From the NCBI RefSeq assembly GCF_009363715.1, contig NZ_CP045404.1, positions 3,068,001 to 3,132,000 of the forward strand: 64,000 nt of DNA, in the 5' to 3' direction. This document shows positions 7,832-18,200 of this stretch, one piece after another (position 1 is the stretch's first letter; each line of letters opens with the position of its first letter). The DNA is from Roseovarius sp. THAF9. Its GTDB lineage: Bacteria > Pseudomonadota > Alphaproteobacteria > Rhodobacterales > Rhodobacteraceae. The translations under genes were made by a program, and so were the position numbers. The notes beneath the pieces were generated by a model, which was not told the DNA's origin, ran no database searches, and saw only the letters and a list, made by a program, of their open reading frames with translations.

Positions 7832-9110
7832 TTAAGTTCTCGAAAACTACTTTCCCGGAAACATAGGTCGCAACAACCCTACCCTGCAAGCGTTGCCCGT
7901 CAAACGGGGTATTTTTCGATTTCGAGCGCAGCGTCCAGCGGTCCAGCACGAAAGGCACATCGGCGTCGAACAGAACAAGGTCCGCCGGGGCACCCTCGGC
8001 CAAGCGCCCGGCCTCCAGACCCAGGCGCTTTGCGGGATTCAGCGCCAGCGCGCGAAACAGCACCGGCAGGTCCAGCTCTCCGGAATGATAAAGTCGCAGC
8101 GCCGCCGGCAGCAGGGTTTCCAGCGCCACCGCGCCGCTCGCCGCCTCCTCGAAGGGAAGGCGCTTGGATTCCTCGTCCTGTGGCGTGTGCATCGACCCGA
8201 TGATGTCGATCCTGCCGTCTCGCACGGCCTCGACCATGGCGCGGCGGTCGTCCTCGGACCGCAGCGGCGGCTTGACCTTGAAAAAGGTGCGATAGTCCGC
8301 CACGTCCAGCTCGTTCAGGGTCAGATGATGTATCGATGTGCCAGCGGTCACGTCCAGACCCGCCGCCTTGGCGCGGTCCAGCGCCGGCAGGCTGACCGCC
8401 GTCGTCACCTGATCGATGTGATACCGCGCGCCCGTGGCCTCGACCAGCGCAAGGTCACGCTCCAGCCCCAAGCGCTCGGCCACAGTGCCCACCCCCGGCA
8501 GGCCGCGCAACGAGGCGAACTTGCCGCTCGTCGCCGCCGCCCCGGCGCTCAGCCCCGGATCCTGCACATGCCCGATGACCAAAGCGCCCAGGCTGCGCGC
8601 ATAGGTCAGCGCCCGGCTCAGCACCTTGTTGTCGGTCACCACATGGTCACAATCGGTAAAGGCCACGGCACCGGCATCCATCAGGAACCCGATCTCGGTC
8701 ATCTCCCGCCCCTCGCGCCCCTTGGTCAGTGCCGCCATGGGCAGCACGTTGACCGGCGCCGCCTCATTGGCGCGGCGGGCGACGAATTCCAGCGTCTCCG
8801 GGCTGTCGATCGCGGTCAGCGTGTCGGGCCGGGTGATCATCGTCGTCACGCCGCCCGCCGCCGCCGCAGCCCCGGCGCTGCGGTAACTTTCCTTGTGCCG
8901 CTCGCCCGGTTCGCAGACCTTGACGCCCAAGTCCACCATGCCCGGTGCCAGGAATTTGCCGCCGCAATCGACCCGCTTATCCGCCCCTTGGGCGGCCCGC
9001 TCATATCCCCGAGCCTTGATGCGGCCACCCTCGACCAGCAGCCAGCCCTCGGTCACCTCGCCGGCCTCGGGATCGACCAGTCGAGCGTTCTCGAACAGCA
9101 CCTTCGTCAT
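7824..9110 (-). CDS. pyrC: Dihydroorotase-like protein lacking metal ligands (pyrC'-type)
   Basis: 428 aa amidohydrolase of the long, class I dihydroorotase type. The fold markers are present (AAAGGVTTM, PAKRLGLEAGRL), but the active site is broken. The normal metal-binding HxH after the first strand reads VDLGVKVCEPG (G and K in place of both histidines). The second histidine motif reads YHIDQVTTA (one H replaced by Q). The catalytic DHAPH region reads GSMHTPQ. In Pseudomonas such inactive PyrC' proteins sit next to pyrB and are needed for aspartate carbamoyltransferase assembly. Here it is in one operon with pyrB, and I infer the same structural role. A functional pyrC should exist elsewhere. 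Confidence 0.88.
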   Translation of the reverse strand: MTKVLFENARLVDPEAGEVTEGWLLVEGGRIKARGYERAAQGADKRVDCGGKFLAPGMVDLGVKVCEPGERHKESYRSAGAAAAAGGVTTMITRPDTLTAIDSPETLEFVARRANEAAPVNVLPMAALTKGREGREMTEIGFLMDAGAVAFTDCDHVVTDNKVLSRALTYARSLGALVIGHVQDPGLSAGAAATSGKFASLRGLPGVGTVAERLGLERDLALVEATGARYHIDQVTTAVSLPALDRAKAAGLDVTAGTSIHHLTLNELDVADYRTFFKVKPPLRSEDDRRAMVEAVRDGRIDIIGSMHTPQDEESKRLPFEEAASGAVALETLLPAALRLYHSGELDLPVLFRALALNPAKRLGLEAGRLAEGAPADLVLFDADVPFVLDRWTLRSKSKNTPFDGQRLQGRVVATYVSGKVVFENLNA

Positions 9111-9637
9111 GCACTCTGCCTTTCCTGAACCTGCCGCATCAGACGCAGCACCTCCCCGGCCTCCGCGATCCGCTCGAAACCAATGTCCACGCGGTAATGC
9201 CCGTTCTTGCGCCGTCTCATCTCGTGATCGAACATAATCGACCCCGGCGTACTATCCCGGAACTCAAGCCTTGTCCGGTCCGTTGTGGGATAGCTTTTCA
9301 GCGTCCGGCCCCGAAACGGCAGGTCCTGCGCAATGAAGGCCCGCCTGTCGGTCAGCGTGTACCACGTGTGCCGCCGTTTCCAAGGCTCCCAGAAGATCCC
9401 ACCAAAGGCGATCCCCAGCCCGACCGAAAAATGGATCAAGCCGAACACCCAGAACAGACCACCCGCCTGCGCCGCCATCACCATCCAGAACAGCGCGAAC
9501 CCCGCGAAGAACAAGCCGAAGACCAGCGCCACGGCATTCGCGGCCCGGAACGTGATCGCCGGATCGGGCCGTCCCTGCCAAAGCACCTGTTCGCCGGGGT
9601 CGAGGATGCCCTCCCACTCGTCCTGCGGGGCTGTCAT
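9107..9637 (-). CDS. PH-like membrane protein in the pyrimidine operon
   Basis: 176 aa. It starts at an ATG at 9637 with a 4-bp ATGA overlap with the gene before it and ends in a 4-bp overlap with pyrC'. An opening GEQVLWQGRPD, two hydrophobic segments (about 32-55 and 60-80), then WYTLTDRRAFIAQDLPFRG: the pattern GExVLW...YxLTDRR is that of bacterial PH-domain (YdbT/DUF304-like) membrane proteins. No enzymatic motif. The frame remains open further upstream, but that extension overlaps the next gene and is rejected. Confidence 0.8.
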   Translation of the reverse strand: MTAPQDEWEGILDPGEQVLWQGRPDPAITFRAANAVALVFGLFFAGFALFWMVMAAQAGGLFWVFGLIHFSVGLGIAFGGIFWEPWKRRHTWYTLTDRRAFIAQDLPFRGRTLKSYPTTDRTRLEFRDSTPGSIMFDHEMRRRKNGHYRVDIGFERIAEAGEVLRLMRQVQERQSA

Positions 9638-10095
9638 GGGCGCGCCTCCGCCACCGCCGCCTCGATCCGGGTCTTCACGGCGTCCCGGTCGGCTTGGTAT
9701 TTCATCAGGTGCTTGTCTCCCCCCGCCGTGACGATCTGCACAGCCGAGCCCAGCACGCGCACCTGCGCGATGTCCCGCAACCACGCCTGCTTGCCCAGAG
9801 GGCCCAGCACGCGCCGGTCGGTCAGATCCCACCGCGCCTTCATCTCGTCCGACGCCAAATACCCGGCGCGTACCGCGATCGCGGCCAACCCGCCCACGGC
9901 ACCCGTCCAGACATGCGGATTGCCGATGGCCCAAAGCACGCCCGTGCCCAGCGCCATCGCGCCCGCGGCCATCCAGGCATGGTCACGCCAATACGCCGTG
10001 CGATCAGCGTGAAAAATCTCCAAAACCCGCTCTCCGGGTTCAAGTTCCGCCTGCGGCACCATGACGGAACGCGGGTCGCTCACGAAGCCACCCAC
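9634..10095 (-). CDS. Second PH-like membrane protein in the pyrimidine operon
   Basis: 153 aa. It shares the layout of its downstream neighbour: EPGERVLEIFHAD, two hydrophobic stretches (about 40-58 and 62-77), then RWDLTDRRVLG and a C-terminal strand-rich part ending DAVKTRIEAAV. The two genes are probably diverged paralogues. The first ATG (10095) overlaps the preceding gene by 16 bp; an ATG at 10062 (MVPQAELEPG) would leave 17 bp and may be the real start. Function unknown. Confidence 0.78.
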   Translation of the reverse strand: MGGFVSDPRSVMVPQAELEPGERVLEIFHADRTAYWRDHAWMAAGAMALGTGVLWAIGNPHVWTGAVGGLAAIAVRAGYLASDEMKARWDLTDRRVLGPLGKQAWLRDIAQVRVLGSAVQIVTAGGDKHLMKYQADRDAVKTRIEAAVAEARP

Positions 10096-10637
10096 ACCAC
10101 AACGGCCGTCAAAACGAACAGGACTAGCAGCGCGATCATCGCCACACGGCCCAACATCGCCGCGTCCGATTTCTTCTTCGGCTCGGCCTCGGTGGCCTCC
10201 TCCGGTGCGGGTGCCACTTGCGCCCCGGCGCTTGGCAGCGGTTCGAACTGCACCGGCGCCTTCTCTTCGTTCAACGTCGCCACCAGCGTCACTGGCGCCC
10301 GCGGGGTCAAAACCTGCGCCTGCCCGCCAAAGGCCCGCGAGCCGACGATCAGCACTGTACCCTTCAGACCCTCAATGACTACGTGCTCGTCTTCCAGATC
10401 GTCCCGGGAAACGCCCATCCCCTCTTCCAGGTACTGGTGCAGGCCAAAGCCGGTCAGGTCCTCCACCTGGATCAGGTCGACATGATGCGGGTCCAGCGTT
10501 TCGGCCCCAAGGGCATCCCGCAACGGCCAACTGCCGTTGCGCCGGTTGAAGGTCTCGGCCTCCGCGCGGTCCAGATTCACGTCAAAGACGCGTACCACGC
10601 CGCTCTCGCTTTCACGGATTTCGATCCGGTCGCTCAT
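10080..10637 (-). CDS. Tail-anchored protein of unknown function between pyrB and pyrC'
   Basis: 185 aa. A soluble N-terminal part (about 1-125, no cysteines; [18 protein letters not shown]) is followed by a Pro/Ala/Glu-rich linker (about 135-155, ends EPKKKSD) and one C-terminal hydrophobic helix (160-183). It therefore looks anchored by its C-terminus. The start overlaps the pyrB stop by 4 bp (ATGA). No family recognised; the operon position suggests a link with the carbamoyltransferase complex or with membrane lipid synthesis. Confidence 0.78.
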   Translation of the reverse strand: MSDRIEIRESESGVVRVFDVNLDRAEAETFNRRNGSWPLRDALGAETLDPHHVDLIQVEDLTGFGLHQYLEEGMGVSRDDLEDEHVVIEGLKGTVLIVGSRAFGGQAQVLTPRAPVTLVATLNEEKAPVQFEPLPSAGAQVAPAPEEATEAEPKKKSDAAMLGRVAMIALLVLFVLTAVVVWVAS

Positions 10638-11584
10638 GCCATCACCTCCTTGGGCCTTGCCCGCAGGTTTCGTGCCAGCAGGTCCATCGCGGCCATGCGC
10701 ACGGCCACGCCCATCTCGACCTGTTCCTGGATCACGCTGCGATTGATGTCGTCGGCGATCTCTCCGTCGATTTCCACGCCCCGGTTCATCGGGCCGGGAT
10801 GCATCACGATTGCATCCGCCTTGGCATGGCCCAGCTTTTCGGCATCCAGACCGTAGCGGTGGTAATATTCCCGCTCGCTGGGGATGAAGCCGCCATCCAT
10901 CCGTTCCCGTTGCAGGCGCAGCATCATCACGACGTCCACATCCTTCAGCCCTTCGCGCATGTCCTCGAACACCTCGACACCGAAGTCGGCAATCCCCGAC
11001 GGCATCAGCGTGGGCGGCCCCACCAGCCGCACCCGGTTCTCCATCTTGCCCAGAAGGATGATGTTCGACCGCGCCACACGGGAATGAGCGATATCCCCGC
11101 AGATCGCGATGCTCAACCGATGCAGCCGGCCTTTCGCCCGCCGGATTGTCAGCGCATCCAAGAGCGCCTGGGTGGGGTGCTCGTGCCGCCCGTCACCCGC
11201 ATTCAGAACGGCGCAATTCACTTTTTGCGCCAGCAGGTCCACCGCCCCCGATTGCGGATGGCGCACCACCAGAAGGTCGGGATGCATCGCGTTCAGCGTC
11301 ATCGCCGTATCGATCAGAGTCTCGCCTTTCTTGATCGAGGACGCCTGCATCGCCATGTTCATCACATCCGCACCCAGCCGCTTGCCCGCCAGCTCGAAAC
11401 TGGCCTGCGTCCGGGTCGAGTTCTCGAAAAACATGTTGATCTGCGTCAGACCCGCCAGCGCATCGGCATGCTTCTGGTCGCGGCGATTGAGGTCCACGTA
11501 CTGGTCCGACAAATCAAGCAGGGTAGAGATATCCGACTGCGCCAGGGGCTCGATCCCCAGAAGATGCGCGTGTTGAAAAGCCAT
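10634..11584 (-). CDS. pyrB: Aspartate carbamoyltransferase catalytic chain
   Basis: 316 aa. Condenses carbamoyl phosphate with aspartate in pyrimidine synthesis. Carbamoyl-phosphate motif [19 protein letters not shown] (about residue 54) and HPTQALLD (about 135) are intact, with the aspartate-domain motif MLRLQRERM (about 224) and [11 protein letters not shown] (about 264). No pyrI follows; instead the operon carries an inactive pyrC', as in class A enzymes. First gene of a leftward operon reaching plsY. Confidence 0.96.
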   Translation of the reverse strand: MAFQHAHLLGIEPLAQSDISTLLDLSDQYVDLNRRDQKHADALAGLTQINMFFENSTRTQASFELAGKRLGADVMNMAMQASSIKKGETLIDTAMTLNAMHPDLLVVRHPQSGAVDLLAQKVNCAVLNAGDGRHEHPTQALLDALTIRRAKGRLHRLSIAICGDIAHSRVARSNIILLGKMENRVRLVGPPTLMPSGIADFGVEVFEDMREGLKDVDVVMMLRLQRERMDGGFIPSEREYYHRYGLDAEKLGHAKADAIVMHPGPMNRGVEIDGEIADDINRSVIQEQVEMGVAVRMAAMDLLARNLRARPKEVMA

Positions 11585-11746
11585 GCCACCGCTCCGACGT
11601 CAACTGCCTGCGCGCTTATAGGAAAGCGGGCGCGCCGGGGCAAGCGTAGGGTGGGCGAAAGCCCACGCCCCCCGGAAAGCCAGGCCAAGCTGCCGAACAT
11701 GCAACCCGTCTTCCCCCGCCTCGCCACAGCCGCTATCTTCCGCCCC

Positions 11747-12529
11747 ATGACCGCCCCCTTGGATTCGCACACCGCCCTTGCCATGCTCGACTGGCAGATC
11801 GACCTCGGCGCGACCGAGGCGATCGGCGATACGCCCGTGAACCGCTATGAGGTACCTGAAAAGCTGACACCGGCCAAGAAACCGGAGCCAGCGCCCCCCA
11901 TCCCGGCCAAGGAACCCGCGGTCGACACTGCCGCCGAGGCCGGATTCGCCGCCGCCGACGCAGGCTCCCTCGACGCGCTCAAATCCGCCCTCGCCGCGTT
12001 CGAGCATTGCGACCTGAAACGCGGCGCGCGCAACCTCGTGTTCTCCGACGGCCACCCCTCCGCCCGCCTGATGATCATCGGCGAGGCGCCGGGCCGTGAC
12101 GAGGACCAGCAGGGCAAGCCCTTCGTCGGCCGCGCCGGGCAGCTCCTGGACAGGATGCTCGCCGCCATCGGCCTGTCGCGACAGAACGACGATCCCGCCA
12201 CCAGCGCCTACATCACCAACATCCTGCCCTGGCGCCCGCCGCAGAACCGCGATCCGAATCCCCAGGAAATCGCCATGATGCTGCCCTTCGTGGAACGCCA
12301 CGTACAGCTTGCCGACCCTGAGGTGATCGTGCTCATGGGCAATATCAGCTGTCAGGCCTCGCTCGGCAAACGCGGCATCACCCGCCTGCGCGGCCAGTGG
12401 ACCCAAGCCTTCGGCAAGCCCGCCCTGCCGATGTTCCACCCCGCCTACCTCTTGCGCAAACCCCATGAGAAACGCACCGCCTGGGCCGACCTGCTCGACC
12501 TTCAGGCCCGCCTCGAAGGACAGACATGA
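11747..12529 (+). CDS. Uracil-DNA glycosylase, family-4-like but without Fe-S cysteines
   Basis: 260 aa. Base-excision repair enzyme removing uracil from DNA. Family-4-like motifs: [20 protein letters not shown] (about residue 110), [16 protein letters not shown], and MFHPAYLLR near the C-terminus. The four Fe-S cysteines of family 4 are not where expected. Only one is left in the first pair (FEHCDLK), and the later ones are replaced ([17 protein letters not shown]). The enzyme is thus probably cluster-free, like a distinct alphaproteobacterial class. The N-terminal 70 residues are Pro/Ala-rich. An in-frame ATG at 11699 is an alternative start. Its stop overlaps the next gene by 4 bp. Confidence 0.85.
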   Translation: MTAPLDSHTALAMLDWQIDLGATEAIGDTPVNRYEVPEKLTPAKKPEPAPPIPAKEPAVDTAAEAGFAAADAGSLDALKSALAAFEHCDLKRGARNLVFSDGHPSARLMIIGEAPGRDEDQQGKPFVGRAGQLLDRMLAAIGLSRQNDDPATSAYITNILPWRPPQNRDPNPQEIAMMLPFVERHVQLADPEVIVLMGNISCQASLGKRGITRLRGQWTQAFGKPALPMFHPAYLLRKPHEKRTAWADLLDLQARLEGQT

Positions 12530-13131
12530 AGCTTCTCGCCTTTTCCGACCTGCACCTTGCCCGTGCCCGCGCCGCCGAACTGGTGACCGCCAGCGCCGAG
12601 GCCGACCTCGTCATCGGCGCGGGGGATTTCTGCAACCACCGCGCCGACTTGGACGAGGCGATGCACATGCTCTCGGGCATCACCGCACCCATCATCGCCG
12701 TCCCCGGCAACGCCGAAAGCTTCGACGAACTGACCTCAGCGGCCCTGCCCAACATGACCGTGCTGCATGGCACCTGCACCAGCCAAGGCGACCTCACATT
12801 CTTCGGCCTCGGCTACGGCGTGCCGGTCACGCCCTTCGGCGACTGGTCCTGCGATCTGTCCAACGAAGAGGCCGCGGCGTTGCTCGCGCCCTGCGAGACC
12901 GCCGATATCCTCGTCCTGCATTCCCCGCCCAAAGGCGTGGCCGACCTCACCTCGCTGGACATGTCCGTTGGCTCCACCGCCATCCGCGACGCAATCGAGC
13001 GCATCCAGCCGAAGCTGGCCCTCTGCGGTCATATCCACGACAGCTGGGGCGTGACCGGACGCATCGGCGCCACGCAGGTGGTCAACCTCGGCCCCCGCCC
13101 CAACTGGTTCGACATCACCCCTGAGACCTGA
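12526..13131 (+). CDS. Metallophosphoesterase
   Basis: 201 aa calcineurin-like phosphoesterase with a complete binuclear-metal site: SDLHL (residues 7-11), GAGDF (about 28), VPGNAE (about 60), LHSPPKG (about 126) and CGHIHDSWG (about 166). Substrate unknown. The ATGA overlap with the uracil-DNA glycosylase gene suggests co-expression; moaB follows after 17 bp. Confidence 0.9.
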   Translation: MKLLAFSDLHLARARAAELVTASAEADLVIGAGDFCNHRADLDEAMHMLSGITAPIIAVPGNAESFDELTSAALPNMTVLHGTCTSQGDLTFFGLGYGVPVTPFGDWSCDLSNEEAAALLAPCETADILVLHSPPKGVADLTSLDMSVGSTAIRDAIERIQPKLALCGHIHDSWGVTGRIGATQVVNLGPRPNWFDITPET

Positions 13132-13148
13132 AAGCACAGCATACGCCA

Positions 13149-13691
13149 ATGTCCAAGATCGACGAAACCAAGGAATTCATCCCGGTCCGCATCGCCGTTC
13201 TGACCGTCTCCGACAGCCGCGACCTCAGTCAGGACCGCTCCGGCGCCGTGCTGGTCGAACGCATCGAGGCCGCGGGCCACGTTCTCGCCGACCGCATGGT
13301 CGTCCGCGACGAGCGCGACCAGATCACCGAGCAGCTGCGCGAATGGATCGCCAGCCCCGAGATCGACGTGATCCTGTCCACCGGCGGCACCGGCCTGACG
13401 GGCCGCGACGTGACCGTCGAGGCGCACAGGGATGTCTACGAAAAGGAAATCGACGCGTTCGGCACGGTCTTCACCATCGTCTCGATGAAAAAGATCGGAA
13501 CCTCCGCCGTTCAATCCCGCGCCACCGGGGGCGTGGCGAACGGCACCTATCTTTTCGCCCTGCCCGGCAGTCCCGGCGCCTGCAAGGATGCATGGGACGA
13601 AATCCTGGCCTACCAGTTCGATTACCGCCACAGCCCCTGCAATTTCGTCGAAATAATGCCGCGTCTGGACGAACATTTGCGACGGAAGTGA
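13149..13691 (+). CDS. moaB: Molybdenum cofactor biosynthesis protein B
   Basis: 180 aa MoaB/Mog fold protein. It holds ISVxxVSDSR-type AVLTVSDSRDL near residue 16 and the molybdopterin-binding LSTGGTGLTGRDVT near residue 77, then LPGSPGACKDAWDEIL near 137. In molybdopterin synthesis it adenylates or helps bind molybdopterin. Full length; start chosen at the first ATG after the phosphoesterase stop. Confidence 0.94.
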   Translation: MSKIDETKEFIPVRIAVLTVSDSRDLSQDRSGAVLVERIEAAGHVLADRMVVRDERDQITEQLREWIASPEIDVILSTGGTGLTGRDVTVEAHRDVYEKEIDAFGTVFTIVSMKKIGTSAVQSRATGGVANGTYLFALPGSPGACKDAWDEILAYQFDYRHSPCNFVEIMPRLDEHLRRK

Positions 13692-13787
13692 CCTTTGGCC
13701 GCGTATCAGCCCCATGAAACCTTGCCGCGAGCATCTATCTTTATGGTATGACTGCCCCGCGCCAAGTGGCTTAAAAGGTTGATCTGA

Positions 13788-15242
13788 ATGCGGTTCCTGC
13801 GCCACAGCCTGACCGGACTGTTCCTGCTGTCCCTGACAGTGGGCCTGTTCGCCTATGCCGGTCAAATCGTGTTTTCCGCCGTGCAGGAACGCATGAGCGC
13901 CGAAACCCAAGCGCCCGAGCGGCGCGAACGCGTCTTCGCCGTCAACACCGTCACCGCAACGCCGGGCACGCAAACGCCCGTCCTGACCGCCTATGGCGAG
14001 GTCGAAAGCCGTCGCACGCTCGAAATCCGCTCCGATACCCCGGGCCGCATCACCGAGTTGACAGCACTTTTCGAAGATGGCGGCCGCGTCCGCGACGGGC
14101 AGGTTCTGGCGCGGATCGACCCGTCGGACGCGCAATTCGCCCTTGACCTCGCCCGCGCCGATCTGACCGATGCCGAGGCCGAGGTGCGCGAGGCCGAGCG
14201 GGGCCTCAACCTCGCCCGCGACGAGCTTGCCGCGGCGCAGTCCCAGGCCGAGCTGCGCAAAAGTGCTCTCGACCGCCAGTTGGACCTTGAAGAGCGCGGC
14301 GTCGGCACCGCCGCCGCCGTGGAACTTGCCGAACTCGACGCCGCCAGTTCCGAGCAGGCTGTTTTGACCCGCCGTCAGGCCGAGGCCACCGCCGAGGCCC
14401 GCGTCGACCAGGCCCAGACCCGCCTCTCGCGCAGCCGCATCGCGCTCGCCGAGGCGCAAAAGGCACTGGACGAGACCACCATCACCGCCCCTTTCACCGG
14501 CACGCTTCAGGGCGTCAGCGTGGTCGAAGGGCGGCTCGTTTCCGCCAACGAAAAACTGGCCGATCTCATCGACACCACCGCGCTCGATGTGGCCTTCCGT
14601 GTCTCCACCGCCCAGCACCGTCGCCTGCTGGATGAAAACGGCGACCTGATCCTCGCCCCCGTTCGCATCCGCCTCGACGTCTTCGGGCTGGAAATGGAAA
14701 CCACCGGTCGCCTCACCCGCGACAGCGCCGGGGTCGAGGAAGGCCAGACCGGGCGTCTGGTCTATGCCCGCATCGACGACCCCCAAGGCCTCAAGCCCCG
14801 CGACTTCGTCTCGGTCCTGATCGAGGAACCGCCGCTCGACAACGTCGTTCGCCTGCCCGCCACGGCGCTCGGCTCGGACGGCACCGTGCTGGCCCTGACC
14901 GCCGAGGATCGCCTGCGCGCCGTCCCCGTCACGCTCGTCCGCCGACAGGGCAACGACATTCTCGTGTCCGGCGACGGCCTCGACGGGCTGGACATCGTGA
15001 CCGAGCGCAGCCCGCTTCTGGGCCCCGGCCTCAGGGTCCGCCCCGTAGGCAATGCGCCCCAGTCCGACGACACCGCCCAGATGCTGGAACTCAGCGCAGA
15101 CCGCCGCGCCCGCCTGCGCCAGTTTGTTGAGGACAGCCCCGACATCCCCGCCGCAATGAAGACCCGGCTCTTGGGTCAGCTCGCGCAGCCGGAAGTTCCG
15201 GCGCAGACCGTCGAACGGCTCGAACGCCGCATGGGCAGCTAA
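13788..15242 (+). CDS. RND efflux periplasmic adaptor subunit
   Basis: 484 aa HlyD/AcrA-type membrane fusion protein. One N-terminal membrane or signal segment (residues 7-27) is followed by a barrel-sandwich half (GEVESRRTLEIRSDTPGRI), a long Ala/Glu/Arg-rich alpha hairpin (about 120-215), then the second half (TITAPFTGTLQGVSVVEG) and beta-barrel domains. It links the permease (3 bp downstream) to an outer-membrane channel, which is not in this window. Substrate unknown. Confidence 0.92.
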   Translation: MRFLRHSLTGLFLLSLTVGLFAYAGQIVFSAVQERMSAETQAPERRERVFAVNTVTATPGTQTPVLTAYGEVESRRTLEIRSDTPGRITELTALFEDGGRVRDGQVLARIDPSDAQFALDLARADLTDAEAEVREAERGLNLARDELAAAQSQAELRKSALDRQLDLEERGVGTAAAVELAELDAASSEQAVLTRRQAEATAEARVDQAQTRLSRSRIALAEAQKALDETTITAPFTGTLQGVSVVEGRLVSANEKLADLIDTTALDVAFRVSTAQHRRLLDENGDLILAPVRIRLDVFGLEMETTGRLTRDSAGVEEGQTGRLVYARIDDPQGLKPRDFVSVLIEEPPLDNVVRLPATALGSDGTVLALTAEDRLRAVPVTLVRRQGNDILVSGDGLDGLDIVTERSPLLGPGLRVRPVGNAPQSDDTAQMLELSADRRARLRQFVEDSPDIPAAMKTRLLGQLAQPEVPAQTVERLERRMGS

Positions 15243-15245
15243 CCC

Positions 15246-18200
15246 ATGGTGCGCGACCTGCCCGACCGCGCCGGCGGCATCCTGTCCTATTTCACCCGCC
15301 ACCCCACGGCGGCGAACCTTCTGCTGGTGGTGCTCGTGGTCCTTGGCCTCGCCGCCGCCCCCCGGATGCAGGCCCAGTTCTTCCCCGATGTAGTCATCGA
15401 CGAGGTCAGCGTCTCGGTCCTCTGGGACGGCGCCAGCGCCGAGGATATCGACGCCGGCATCGTGCAGGTGCTCGAACCCGCGCTTCTGGCCGTCGAGGGC
15501 GTCGAGACTTCGCAGGCCACCTCGCGCGAGAACACCGCCAGCATCCAGCTTGAATTCGAACCCGGCTGGGACATGGGCCGCGCCGCCGATGACGTCTCGG
15601 CCGCCGTCGACAGCATCACCGACCTGCCCGAAGAGGCCGAGGAGCCGCGCGTCACCCGTGGCGCTTGGCGCGACCGCGTCACCGATATCGTCCTCACCGG
15701 TCCCGTCGCCACGCCCCAGCTCGGGCAGTTCGCCGACGAGCTGGTCACCCGCCTCTACGACGCCGGCGTCACCCGGACCACGCTTCAGGGCGTCGCCGCG
15801 CCGCACACCATTGTCGAAGTGCCCACCACCAACCTCATCGCCTATGACATCACCATGGCCGAGATCGCCGCCGTGATCGCCGCCGAGGCCGACACCGACC
15901 CCGCGGGCGACGTGACCGGCGGAGCCACACGCGTTCGCATCGGCACCGAGAAACGCGACACCGACCAGATCGAGGCGCTGATCCTGCGCTCCAACCCCGA
16001 CGGCTCCAAGCTGACGATCGGCGACGTGGCCGACGTGCGCGTCGAAGGCATCGACCGCGAACGCCAGTACTTCGTTGGCGACAACCCTGCCCTTCAGATC
16101 CGCGTCGACCGCTCCGCCAATGGCGATGCGCTCGCCATCCAGGCCCAGGTCGAAGAGATCGCCACCCGGATGGAATCCACCTTGCCCGAAGGCACGGAAC
16201 TGACGCTGATCAACACCCGCTCCGACGCGATCTCGGGCCGCCTCGACATGCTCATGGACAATGGGCTGACCGGCCTTCTGCTAGTGGTGTCGCTGCTGTT
16301 CCTGTTCCTCAACGCTCGCACCGCCTTCTGGGTCGCGGCAGGCATCCCCGTGGCGATGCTCGCCACGATAGCGCTGATGTACGTGGCCGGGCTGACGATC
16401 AACATGATCTCGCTCTTCGCACTGATCATCACGCTCGGCATCGTGGTGGACGATGCCATCGTGGTGGGCGAACATGCCGACGCCCGTGTGCGCAAATATC
16501 GTGAAAGCCCCGTTCAGGCCGCCGAACGCTCCGCCCAGCGCATGGCGCTGCCCGTTTTCTCCGCCACCCTCACCACGCTCATTGCCTTCTTCGGGCTGGT
16601 CGCCATCGGCGGACGCTTCGGCGATCTTATCATCGACATCCCCTTCACCGTGATCGTCGTCCTGTCGGCCTCGCTCGTGGAATGCTTTCTGATCCTGCCG
16701 CACCACATGTCTCATGCGCTGGCCCATGCGGGCAAGGAACGCTGGTACGACTGGCCCTCCCGGACCGTAAACCGCGGCTTCGTATGGCTGCGCGAACGCG
16801 CCTTCCGCCCGTTCATTGCACTGGTCATCCGCGCCCGTTACCCCGTGCTGGCGGGGATCGTCGTATTGTTGGCCTCCCAGGCCGCGCTCTTCATCAAGGG
16901 CGACGTGCAGTGGCGCTTCTTCAACGCACCGGAACGCGGCAGCGTGACCGGCAACTTCTCCATGGCCCCCGGCGCCACGCGCGAGGATACGCTGGCCATG
17001 ATGCGCCAGATCCAGACCGCCGTCGAAGACCTCGGCGCCGACTACGAGGACCGCCACGGCGCCAACCCCATCAAGTTCGCCATCGCCCAGATCGGCGGCA
17101 ATTCCGGCGGTGGCCTCGCCGGTGCCGACACCAAGGAACCCGACCAGCTTGGCGGCATCTCCATCGAACTCATCGACCCCGACCTGCGCCCCTATTCCTC
17201 CTTCGCCTTCGTGGCCGAGTTGCAAGACGCCGTCACCCGCCACCCCCTGACCGAGGAACTCAGCTTTCGCGGCTGGCGCTCGGGCCCCGGCGGCGACGCG
17301 CTCGACGTAGAATTCTACGGCGCCACCGCCGAGACGCTGAAAGACGCCTCCGAGGCGCTGAAATCCGCGCTGCTCGACTACCCGGAGGTGTCGGCGGTCG
17401 AGGACAACCTCGCCTATGACAAGCAGGAACTGATCCTCGAACTCACGCCGCAGGGCCAGGCACTCGGCTTTACAATCGACGACCTGGGCACGGTCCTGCG
17501 CCATCGCCTGAACGGGATCGAGGCCGCGACCTATCCCGACAGCGCCCGCAGCGCCGAGATCCGCGTCGAGGTGCCGGAATCCGAACTTACCGCCGACTTC
17601 CTGGAGCGCATGCAGATCCGCGCGCCCACTGGCGCCTACGTGCCCCTGGCCGATATCGTCAGCGTGACCGAGCGTGTCGGCTTCTCCACCATCCGGCGCG
17701 AGAACGGCATCCGCCACATCAACGTCACCGGCGACATTTCCGAGGATGACCCCGCCCGCGCCGCCGAGATCAGCACCGCGCTCGAGACCGAGATTCTGCC
17801 CCGCATCGCCAGCGTCCACCAGGTCGAATGGCAGCTTGGCGGCCTCGCCGAACAGGAAAGCGAGTTTCTGAACGACGCCCGCCTCGGCCTAATCCTGACG
17901 CTGACCGGCATCTACCTCGTCCTCGCCTGGGTCTTCGCCAGCTGGACGCGGCCCATCGTGGTGATGTCGATCATCCCCTTCGGTCTTGTCGGCACGATCT
18001 ACGGGCACGCCTACTGGGAGGTGCCGCTGTCGATGTTCACAGTCGTGGGGCTCTTGGGCATGACCGGCATCATCATCAACGACTCGATCGTGTTGGTGAC
18101 CACGATCGACGATTACGCCAAGGAGCGCGGGATTATCCCCGCGATCATCGAAGGCGCCGTCGACCGCCTGCGCCCCGTCATGCTGACGACGCTCACCACT

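Noticed and set aside
9638..9934. N-terminal extension of the PH-like protein at 9107-9637
   Set aside because: It overlaps the upstream gene in another frame; a 4-bp ATGA overlap at 9634-9637 gives a convincing start.
10799..11746. Long upstream extension of the uracil-DNA glycosylase frame
   Set aside because: It overlaps pyrB in antisense and has no similarity; the ATG at 11747 gives the domain with a normal length.
13029..15806. 925-codon minus-strand open frame
   Set aside because: It runs through the moaB, RND adaptor and RND permease genes in reverse and shows no family pattern; shadow.
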